Assembly: GCA_021823045.1 (NCBI GenBank)
Contig: JAKAPB010000107.1
Span: forward strand, 1 to 6,806
DNA: 6,806 nt
Direction: 5' to 3'
Source of the DNA: Actinomycetes bacterium
GTDB taxonomy: Bacteria; Actinomycetota; Acidimicrobiia; Acidimicrobiales; Acidimicrobiaceae
Shown here: positions 1 through 4,835 of the stretch, piece by piece
Position numbering within the stretch: position 1 is the stretch's first letter
Layout of the letters: each line of letters starts with the position of its first letter
Notes under the pieces: generated by a model
What the model saw: only the letters and a program-made list of their open reading frames with translations
Database searches by the model: none
Told to the model about the DNA's origin: nothing
Position numbers and translations under genes: made by a program

Positions 1-75
1 TAAGTTGTCGCTACAGTCGGCGGTGCCCCGTTAGAGATCATCAAGCAGTACGTGGCCAATCAGCGCAACGTTTGA
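1..75 (+). pseudogene. tnpA: 3' end of an IS200/IS605-family Y1 transposase (tnpA), cut by the window edge
   Basis: Reading from position 4 to the TGA at 73-75 gives VVATVGGAPLEIIKQY followed by VANQRNV. This is the typical C-terminus of small HUH/Y1 transposases of the IS200/IS605 family. The Tyr encoded at 49-51 followed three residues later by Gln (YVANQ) matches the catalytic Y-x3-Q of helix alphaD, where Tyr makes the 5'-phosphotyrosine link to single-stranded DNA. Only the last 23 residues are in the window. The codon at 1-3 is an in-frame TAA, and the inverted copy at 4448-4732 carries the same TAA, so this copy is probably dead. A functional full gene upstream in another frame cannot be excluded from 75 bp. 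Confidence 0.75.
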
Positions 76-86
76 GCGCAGGTCTC

Positions 87-99
87 AGGGCTTCGCCCT
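87..99. other. Short subterminal hairpin in the IS end
   Basis: AGGGC (87-91) and GCCCT (95-99) form a perfect 5-bp stem with a TTC loop. The inverted copy keeps a comparable stem, CAGGG/CCCTG, near 4423-4437 despite base changes. IS200/IS605 elements use subterminal hairpins as transposase recognition sites, so conserved pairing is consistent with that role. The role itself is inferred. Confidence 0.5.
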
Positions 100-114
100 A
101 GTGGTGCTCTACAT

Positions 115-146
115 CCCCATGGCTAAAGCCAGGGGCATTGTGCCCC
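115..146. other. Two overlapping, mutually exclusive hairpins in the IS end
   Basis: CCCC-A-TGGCT (115-124) can pair with AGCCA-GGGG (127-135), giving a 9-bp stem with one bulged A and an AA loop. This is the imperfect hairpin style of IS200/IS605 ends. The same GGGG then starts a second perfect hairpin, GGGGCA-TTG-TGCCCC (132-146). The two share bases 132-135 and cannot form together. There is no T-run after either, so neither is called a terminator. The right-hand copy preserves the second hairpin with one wobble or mismatch. Confidence 0.5.
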
Positions 147-180
147 ACACCCCATTCTGGTAAAACGCATTATCTACTTC

Positions 181-208
181 GTAGAGGCGGTCCGTTCCGA
201 ACCTCTAC
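181..208. other. Stem-loop of unknown role between the IS end and the regulator gene
   Basis: GTAGAGG (181-187) pairs perfectly with CCTCTAC (202-208). An inner CGG/CCG stem (188-190 with 197-199) is offset by a two-base AA bulge. It lies outside the region shared by the two IS ends. It is not followed by a T-tract; the first T-run, at about 229-233, is 20 nt away and follows a GGCGCC palindrome. It could be a remnant of another mobile element or a weak transcriptional boundary. Confidence 0.4.
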
Positions 209-470
209 CTGCCGGACTGTTGGCGCCTTTTTAGGGGTGAGAGCACGAGCGCTTGTAAGTGGGGGGCTATAAACCCACCGTCGCTACGTCGCTGCGTGTG
301 GACAATGGGACTGGACAATGGGACTGGACAATGGGACTGGACACCTTCCCGCAGCATGCCCATGGTGTCAAATTTTCAGCGCACCATCACATTCTGAGTT
401 TGCCGAAGGGGCAACCAGGTTTGTTGCCTTAGCTTCAACGGCTCAATTGAATAACTCATTTTCTCGAACA
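209..470. other. Non-coding stretch upstream of the IclR-type gene
   Basis: No convincing gene is present on either strand. Open frames here are short, lack a ribosome binding site and resemble no family I know. The stretch contains GGCGCC plus five T (about 223-233), a near-tandem CGTCGCTACGTCGCTG around 279-294, and the 13-bp repeat array at 300-343. Positions 344-470 show nothing recognisable. Confidence 0.5.
300..343. repeat. 13-bp direct repeat, three full units plus a partial fourth
   Basis: The unit GGACAATGGGACT occurs exactly at 300-312, 313-325 and 326-338, followed by a partial GGACA at 339-343. Each unit itself holds two GGAC boxes. The perfect identity suggests recent slippage or a constrained binding array. 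The array sits about 170 bp before the IclR-type gene. It could be a regulator array, a multi-site transposon end or a simple slippage product; the sequence does not decide. Confidence 0.9.
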
Positions 471-489
471 CCGTTCCATTTTGGAACGG
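471..489. promoter_or_regulatory. Palindromic operator, probably for the adjacent IclR-type regulator
   Basis: CCGTTCCA and TGGAACGG form a perfect 8+8 bp palindrome around a TTT centre. Palindromes of TTCCA/TGGAA type are common binding sites of IclR-family proteins. The site covers the -35 region and ends 8 nt before the TATAAT at 497-502, so bound protein could block or position RNA polymerase. Its place directly before the regulator gene argues for autoregulation, which would extend to the co-transcribed downstream genes. The match is seen directly; the binding partner is inferred. Confidence 0.7.
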
Positions 490-496
490 CATACTA

Positions 497-502
497 TATA
501 AT
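497..502 (+). promoter_or_regulatory. -10 box of a probable leaderless promoter
   Basis: TATAAT lies at 497-502, only six bases before the ATG at 509. A transcript starting at the usual distance from a -10 box would begin at or within a base or two of the start codon, leaving no 5' leader. This agrees with the absence of any Shine-Dalgarno sequence ahead of 509. The -35 position (about 474-479, TTCCAT) matches the consensus poorly and is embedded in the palindrome. Confidence 0.65.
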
Positions 503-508
503 ATTGAC

Positions 509-1312
509 ATGGCTGGCGGACTTGTAGATAAGGTATTTACGGTTATAAAGGTTCTTTCTGAGGCACCCGATGGAATGCCTCTCGCAGAAATAGCCGAGTT
601 GTCCCAAATGCCCAAGAGTGCCACCCACCGACTCCTCGGAGAACTCATTCGACTCCAGTTAGTGAGGCAGGCTGGCAATGGTGGAAGCTACTTCCTCTCG
701 ATGGGCCTGTTATCCATCGCCTTTCAACACCTTGCTCGCATCGGGGTGGTGGATGCTTCGATGCCCATTCTAGAAAGGCTTGCCAACTCGACAGGAGAAC
801 TGGTGAGATTGGGAATTGTCGACTCCAATCGCCAGGTCTGGGTTGCCAAGGCACAGGGGGCAAGAAGCGGGCTAATCTACGATCCGCAGATGGGAGACGT
901 CGCCCACCTTTCGTGCATGGCCTCTGGGCACGCCTGGCTCGCCTATATCGATCAAGATGCGGCCATGAGGCTAGTTGGGGCTCAAGGTCTTGAATCACCT
1001 GGCAAGTTCGGACCGAATGCACCCAAAACCTACCAAGAGCTGCTCGATCGACTCGAAAGGGTTCGGCAGTTAGGGTACGCCATCGCTGTTGATTCATCAG
1101 CGCCCGGCATGTCTGCGATCGCCGCTCCGATCTTTCACCCCATCAACGGATCGGTTGTCGGCACGGTAAGTGTTGGCGGCCCGACGTCTCGCCTCGACGA
1201 AGAGAAACTCCACAAGATTGCACCAGAAGTAATCGCTGCCTCCGATGAACTGTCGCAGTTCTGTGCGGCATCGCCTTATCTGATGTCAGCAAACCCCTAT
1301 CTAGCAGTATAA
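509..1312 (+). CDS. IclR-family transcriptional regulator
   Basis: The product has 267 residues, the usual length for the IclR family. Residues about 4-65 form the N-terminal winged helix-turn-helix. The recognition helix falls around PKSATHRLLGELIRLQLV (35-52) and is followed by a short wing ending in YFLSMGLL. Residues about 75-250 form the GAF-like effector domain, with the family blocks LVRLGIVDSNRQVWVAK (98-114), HLSCMASGHAWLA (133-145) and SAIAAPIFHPINGSVVGTVS (202-221). The protein should bind DNA as a dimer of dimers and respond to a small carboxylate or its CoA ester; the ligand is not predictable. I chose the ATG at 509 because the wHTH starts immediately and TATAAT sits 6 nt upstream, implying leaderless translation. 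The palindrome at 471-489 is its likely operator. The acyl-CoA dehydrogenase gene follows after 13 nt, so the two are very probably one transcription unit. Confidence 0.93.
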   Translation: MAGGLVDKVFTVIKVLSEAPDGMPLAEIAELSQMPKSATHRLLGELIRLQLVRQAGNGGSYFLSMGLLSIAFQHLARIGVVDASMPILERLANSTGELVRLGIVDSNRQVWVAKAQGARSGLIYDPQMGDVAHLSCMASGHAWLAYIDQDAAMRLVGAQGLESPGKFGPNAPKTYQELLDRLERVRQLGYAIAVDSSAPGMSAIAAPIFHPINGSVVGTVSVGGPTSRLDEEKLHKIAPEVIAASDELSQFCAASPYLMSANPYLAV

Positions 1313-1314
1313 AC

Positions 1315-1320
1315 AAGGAG
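1315..1320 (+). promoter_or_regulatory. Ribosome binding site of the acyl-CoA dehydrogenase gene
   Basis: AAGGAG lies five bases before the ATG at 1326 and immediately after the stop of the regulator gene. It fixes the dehydrogenase start and supports translation from a shared message. Confidence 0.85.
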
Positions 1321-1325
1321 ATCGC

Positions 1326-2513
1326 ATGAATTTCGCTGTAAGTGATGAGATGGAAGCACTCATTTCGACCATCCGTCGGTTCATCGCTACCGAACTCAAG
1401 CCACTCGAGCAGGAAGTAGAGGACAAGGGTTATCTAGAACCCACCAAAGCCAAGGAAATCTTCCAGAAATCGAAGGCCCTGGGGCTCTATGCTATGAACG
1501 TCCCCGAACACCTAGGCGGGGCTGGGCTAACTGCACTCGAAACGATGATGGTGGAAGAGCAGTTTGGGCACACCACCGACATCCTTGTCCGGCGGGCGTT
1601 CGGAAACGTTTATGAAGTTCTATTCGGAGCTAACGAACTCCAAACTCAGCGATGGCTCCTTCCGACCGTACAGGGCGAAAGGACGGGGTCCATCGCTATT
1701 ACGGAACCCGAAGCCGGTTCAGACGCCGCCGCAATCCAAACCAGAGCACTCAATACTCCCACGGGTTGGCTACTCAGTGGGAAAAAGCACTTCATATCGG
1801 ACGGTTTGTTTTCCGACTACTTCATCGTGTCGGCGGTCACCGATCCATCGGCTGGTTCAAGGGGAATTTCGCTTTTTCTAGTGGACAAGGATTACCCGGG
1901 GGTGACCGTAGGAAAAGACCAGATGATGATGGGCCTTAGAGGAACCAGTCATATTGAACTCTTCTTTGACGAGGTGGCTCTAACTAAAGACAATCTTCTT
2001 GGGGAAGAGGGTAGCGGATTTAAGCAGATCCTAACGACACTTGGCCGTGTCAGGCTCGCTCAAGTCGGTGCCAGGAGCGTCGGCAAAGCTAGCCATATCC
2101 TCGACATGATGATCGAATACGCTGGCAACAGATACCAGTTCAAAAAACCACTCGGTGAGTTCCAAATGGTACAGCAAATGATCGCCGATTCGGTGATCGA
2201 CGTCAATGCGGCAAGGGCCCTCTTATACCGGGCAGCGTGGGAAGTTGACTCAGACCGCGAGGATCGAGACTGGATATCTATGGTGAAGGTCCACGCCGCC
2301 GAGGCAGCTAACAGAGTTGCCGACAGGGCCGTGCAAATCTTCGGAGGCATGGGCTATTGCAAGGAACTCAGCATTGAGCGTTACTACCGTGACGTAAGGA
2401 TCAGCAGGATCTACGACGGTGCTTCCGAAATTCACCGAAGTGTAATCGCAAAAGACGCCATGAAAAGTGGCCGAGCGTTATTTGACAGTATGCCAATCGG
2501 TGGATGGCGGTAA
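1326..2513 (+). CDS. Acyl-CoA dehydrogenase (FAD-dependent)
   Basis: The product has 395 residues, full length for a short/medium-chain-type acyl-CoA dehydrogenase. It should oxidise an acyl-CoA to the 2,3-enoyl-CoA using FAD and pass electrons to electron-transfer flavoprotein. The N-terminal helical domain spans about 1-120, with NVPEHLGGAGL at 58-68. The middle beta domain carries the first family signature AITEPEAGSDAAA (124-136). The C-terminal helical domain carries QIFGGMGYCKELSIERYYRD (337-356) and then IYDGASEIHR (362-371). Most relatives have Glu as catalytic base in the IYEG motif; here it is Asp364. The alternative base position used by isovaleryl- and long-chain enzymes appears occupied by Gly240-Arg241, so Asp364 is the likely base. 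The gene follows the IclR-type gene by 13 nt. A CoA-transferase downstream suggests the substrate is made from a free acid. Chain length and branching cannot be read from the sequence. Confidence 0.95.
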   Translation: MNFAVSDEMEALISTIRRFIATELKPLEQEVEDKGYLEPTKAKEIFQKSKALGLYAMNVPEHLGGAGLTALETMMVEEQFGHTTDILVRRAFGNVYEVLFGANELQTQRWLLPTVQGERTGSIAITEPEAGSDAAAIQTRALNTPTGWLLSGKKHFISDGLFSDYFIVSAVTDPSAGSRGISLFLVDKDYPGVTVGKDQMMMGLRGTSHIELFFDEVALTKDNLLGEEGSGFKQILTTLGRVRLAQVGARSVGKASHILDMMIEYAGNRYQFKKPLGEFQMVQQMIADSVIDVNAARALLYRAAWEVDSDREDRDWISMVKVHAAEAANRVADRAVQIFGGMGYCKELSIERYYRDVRISRIYDGASEIHRSVIAKDAMKSGRALFDSMPIGGWR

Positions 2514-2651
2514 AAGCAGTCACATCGCATCGACGAACCAGATACTCCTAAGTGACCAGCACAAGTCTGTACGTTGCCTGGGTCAAGTTAAAGATAAGTC
2601 GAACGACAGACAAAAAATCAATCCTTCAATTCTACAAAATGAGGTGAGCAG
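2514..2651 (+). other. 138-nt spacer between the dehydrogenase and CoA-transferase genes
   Basis: The spacer has no convincing gene, strong hairpin or terminator, and I see no clear -35/-10 pair. The two genes may therefore be co-transcribed despite the gap, or the CoA-transferase may have a weak promoter that I cannot recognise. The last bases hold its ribosome binding site. Confidence 0.5.
2641..2647 (+). promoter_or_regulatory. Ribosome binding site of the CoA-transferase gene
   Basis: GAGGTGA is a near-perfect anti-Shine-Dalgarno match lying four bases before the ATG at 2652. It favours this start over the in-frame ATG at 2700, which lacks a comparable site. Confidence 0.75.
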
Positions 2652-4265
2652 ATGCCCTCGAGGCAACGATTATTCCAAAGGGGAAAATCGGTAAGGATAA
2701 TGGACGCCGACGAGGCGGTTAGTTATATACCCGATAACTCGACGGTAGGGATTCTGGGAGCAGGAGGAGGCCTAAACGAAGCCACTGCAGTCATAGACGC
2801 CCTTGCGGCCCGGTACAAGAAGACTTCAACACCTAAACAACTAACCCTCTTCCATTCGTCGGGATTAGGCAATAGGGCCGACCGCGGGATGTCTCCACTA
2901 GCACTTCCCGGCCTAAGTCGGCGAGTAATCGGGGGCCACTGGGGTCAATCTCCAGCTCTTGCGGCCATGGCAGAACGCAATGAGTTCGAAGCCTACAACT
3001 TCCCCCAAGGGGTAATGTCACAAATGCTCAGGGCAGCCGCAGCAGGACAACCCGGAATCCTCACCCACGTCGGACTCGGCAGCTTTGTTGATCCTCGCTC
3101 AAGGGGAGGAAAGCTAAATGAGTCCACACAAGAAGACCTTGTCAAACTGATGCAGATCGATGAAAAGTATTGGCTCTTCTATCCAGCTATTCCGATAGAC
3201 GTTGCGATAATACGAGGCACCACTGCGGATACCGAAGGATATATCTCGATGGAAGACGAAATTGCCTATCTCGACGTACTAGCTCTTGCCCAGGCTGCCC
3301 ATAATAATGGTGGAATCGTAATAGCGCAGGTGCAAAAGGTCGCAAAAGCTCGAACATTGCATCCCAAGTCCATAAGAGTCCCAGGATTCCTCGTAGATGC
3401 ATTAGTGGTCGTTCCCGAACAACCCCAACTTTACGTTGGGTCCGTGAATCGCTACTTTTCCGGGGATTACAAAATGGACACCGAGGAAGTTAAGCCGCTT
3501 CCGCTGGATGTGAGAAAGATGATAGCAAGACGAGCCCTATTTGAGGTTTCCCCCGGTGACGTTGGCAACGTAGGGGTAGGAATCTCCGACGGGGTCGGAG
3601 TCGTTGCCCAAGAAGAAGGTGTGAACGATGAATTCACCCTCACGGTCGAACTTGGTCCGATTGGTGGTGTATCGGCCCAAGGCATCTACCTCGGCGCAAG
3701 TGTGAATTCACAAGCGGTACTGGATATGCCAGCTCAGTTCGACTTCTACGATGGAGGCGGTCTAGACGTAGCGTTACTGTCCTTTGCGGAGGTCGACTCG
3801 ACGGGATCCGTCAACGTTCACCGATTTGGTGGCAAAATCATGGGGACCGGGGGGTTTATCAACATTGCCCAGAACTCAAAGACGGTGGTTTTTTCGGGCA
3901 CATTGACCGCAGGTGGCCTAGAAGTCGACATTTCAGATAGAAAGCTAAGGCTTCTCAAAGAGGGAAGGTTCACTAAGTTTGTAGCCTCTCAGTCCGAAAT
4001 AACGTTTTCTGGCCCAGACGCATTTGGCCGAGGTCAAAAGGTAATTTACATCACGGAGCGCGCCGTGTTTATATTGGGCCGTGAAGGACTAGTACTGGTC
4101 GAAATTGCGCCGGGCATTGACTTAGATAAAGATGTCCTCGCACACATGGAATTTACTCCAATTATCTCAGAGCATCTCAAGGAGATGGACCCTCGAATAT
4201 ACAGTCATGGCCAAATGGGTATTCGAGACGAGTGGCTCAATAGGGCACTTTCTATGTCAACTTAA
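2652..4265 (+). CDS. Family I acyl-CoA:carboxylate CoA-transferase (propionate CoA-transferase/YdiF type)
   Basis: The product has 537 residues with the alpha and beta halves fused in one chain, the usual design of propionate CoA-transferase and YdiF. It should move CoA from an acyl-CoA to a free carboxylate by ping-pong chemistry through a glutamyl-CoA thioester. The N-terminal half includes DADEAVSYIPDNSTVGI (18-34), a glycine-rich loop GAGGGLNEA (36-44) and GSFVDPRSRGGKLNESTQED (143-162). The C-terminal half has VGVGISDGVGVVAQEEG (307-323), then TVELGPIGG (331-339), where Glu333 is the expected nucleophile, QFDFYDGGGLDVA (362-374), GTGGFINIAQ (398-407), YITERAVF (466-473) and EIAPGIDLDKD (484-494). 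A later start at 2700 would still leave the domain nearly intact. Placed after the dehydrogenase, it probably activates that enzyme's substrate, but donor and acceptor are unknown. The end lies about 95 bp from the inverted IS end. Confidence 0.95.
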   Translation: MPSRQRLFQRGKSVRIMDADEAVSYIPDNSTVGILGAGGGLNEATAVIDALAARYKKTSTPKQLTLFHSSGLGNRADRGMSPLALPGLSRRVIGGHWGQSPALAAMAERNEFEAYNFPQGVMSQMLRAAAAGQPGILTHVGLGSFVDPRSRGGKLNESTQEDLVKLMQIDEKYWLFYPAIPIDVAIIRGTTADTEGYISMEDEIAYLDVLALAQAAHNNGGIVIAQVQKVAKARTLHPKSIRVPGFLVDALVVVPEQPQLYVGSVNRYFSGDYKMDTEEVKPLPLDVRKMIARRALFEVSPGDVGNVGVGISDGVGVVAQEEGVNDEFTLTVELGPIGGVSAQGIYLGASVNSQAVLDMPAQFDFYDGGGLDVALLSFAEVDSTGSVNVHRFGGKIMGTGGFINIAQNSKTVVFSGTLTAGGLEVDISDRKLRLLKEGRFTKFVASQSEITFSGPDAFGRGQKVIYITERAVFILGREGLVLVEIAPGIDLDKDVLAHMEFTPIISEHLKEMDPRIYSHGQMGIRDEWLNRALSMST

Positions 4266-4359
4266 CCAGATTGCGCAGGATTGGCGCCCTGTGACGATTT
4301 AACTGGGAGTGACTCCAATTTTGGGTCGTGCCTTTGGTCGAAAGTTGCCTTGGTCGCTC

Positions 4360-4522
4360 TACCAGGATGGGGTGTGGAGCACAATGCCCTTGGCTTTAGC
4401 AATGTGGACGTAGAGCCCCACCAGGGGCAAGCCCTGAAACCTTGCGCTCAAACGTTGCGCTGATTGGCCAGGTACTGCTTGATGATTTCTAGCGGGGCAC
4501 CGCCGAATGTAGCGACAACTTA
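4360..4522 (-). repeat. Right arm of the long inverted repeat (IS200/IS605-type end)
   Basis: This is the reverse complement of 1-162 at about 90% identity (one 1-base gap). Divergence is uneven: about 4 mismatches fall in the 80 bp around the tnpA 3' end and about 11 in the following 82 bp of non-coding end. It includes the palindromic GCCCC-TGGT-GGGGC (minus-strand reading, near 4413-4426) and the GGGCA-TTG-TGCTC hairpin. The two arms face each other across the IclR/dehydrogenase/CoA-transferase cassette. Confidence 0.9.
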
Positions 4523-4732
4523 CCTGATAACTGGGGAGTATGAGTTTGTCCAACAGCGCTAGCGAGTCTATGAAAAAGACGTGGAAACTCATCAGCAAAG
4601 CCACTGAGACGACCGACCATAGATCTCTTTGACGAGACGATGGTTGCCATATTGGGGATCGATACTAACAAGAAGGTGGACGTGATCAAACATCGTCTCG
4701 AGTTCAGTCAACTCGGCCTGAAATGCCGGAAT
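4448..4732 (-). pseudogene. tnpA: Decayed IS200/IS605-family Y1 transposase (tnpA)
   Basis: Read on the minus strand in one overall phase, the segment gives FQAELTELETMFDHVHLLVS and then IDPQYG, next LVKEIYGRSSQW, later WTNSY, then VVATFGGAPLEIIKQYLANQ and RNV before TGA. HVH (4676-4684) is the HUH metal-binding motif, and the Tyr at 4472-4474 with Gln three residues on is the catalytic Y-x3-Q. Stops interrupt it, including TGA at 4592-4594 and TAA at 4520-4522. A DEFPRL block typical of the family appears only in the neighbouring frame, so there are compensating indels. About six extra codons sit between WTNSY and VVATFGG. The N-terminal about 40 residues expected for a 130-150-residue family member are not recognisable. 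It cannot make active transposase. Confidence 0.85.
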
Positions 4733-4835
4733 TCAGTACAGATTTGGGCACGCTAGGAATGGTTGCCACTTGGACAGTTGAGCTGCAAGTTAGGATTGTT
4801 GGCATAAGCAATAAGTCCAGACGCCGGAGGGTACT
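4733..4835. other. Leader region of the reductase gene
   Basis: No gene is seen here. A weak promoter candidate for the plus strand is TTGGAC (4770-4775) with TAGGAT (4791-4796), spaced 15 nt, which is short and a poor match. The region ends in the ribosome binding site at 4825-4830. It may include further unrecognisable tnpA sequence. Confidence 0.35.
4825..4830 (+). promoter_or_regulatory. Ribosome binding site supporting a GTG start
   Basis: CGGAGG lies five bases before GTG at 4836. The next residues, KIAILGAGSLG, are the expected very N-terminal dinucleotide-binding motif, so the GTG start is well supported. Confidence 0.85.

Larger units (their letters stand above)
1..162 (+). repeat. 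Left arm of a long inverted repeat (IS200/IS605-type right end)
   Basis: Positions 1-162 align with the reverse complement of 4360-4522 with about 15 mismatches and one 1-base gap, about 90% identity counted by eye. Identity stops just after the shared CTGGTA at 157-162. The arm comprises the tnpA 3' end (1-75) and about 87 bp of hairpin-rich non-coding DNA, as expected for the right end of an IS200/IS605 element. The repeat may extend left of the window, because the right-hand copy continues past the matching point. Confidence 0.9.

Noticed and set aside
76..162. Possible omega RNA (TnpB guide RNA) encoded in the hairpin-rich IS end
   Set aside because: Those RNAs derive from the 3' end of tnpB and its flank. 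Here the end follows tnpA, and no tnpB sequence is visible in either copy.
223..233. Intrinsic terminator at GGCGCC followed by five T
   Set aside because: The palindrome is 6 bp with no loop, so it cannot form a usable RNA hairpin.
300..343. CRISPR-like array
   Set aside because: The 13-bp units are directly abutting with no spacers, and no cas gene is present.
318..527. Short plus-strand open frame upstream of and overlapping the IclR-type gene
   Set aside because: It starts inside the tandem repeat, has no ribosome binding site or family resemblance, and runs over the promoter and the regulator start.
645..1097. 150-residue minus-strand open frame opposite the IclR-type gene
   Set aside because: The Arg-rich antisense product lacks family features, while the plus strand carries the conserved IclR domains.
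4306..4322. Possible terminator after the CoA-transferase gene (GGAG-TGA-CTCC then AATTTT)
   Set aside because: The stem is only 4 bp and the T-run is four bases, too weak to call.
4281..4463. Small plus-strand open frame in the 4266-4835 gap
   Set aside because: It runs across the IS end in antisense to the tnpA remnant, and its composition follows the hairpins. There is no ribosome binding site.
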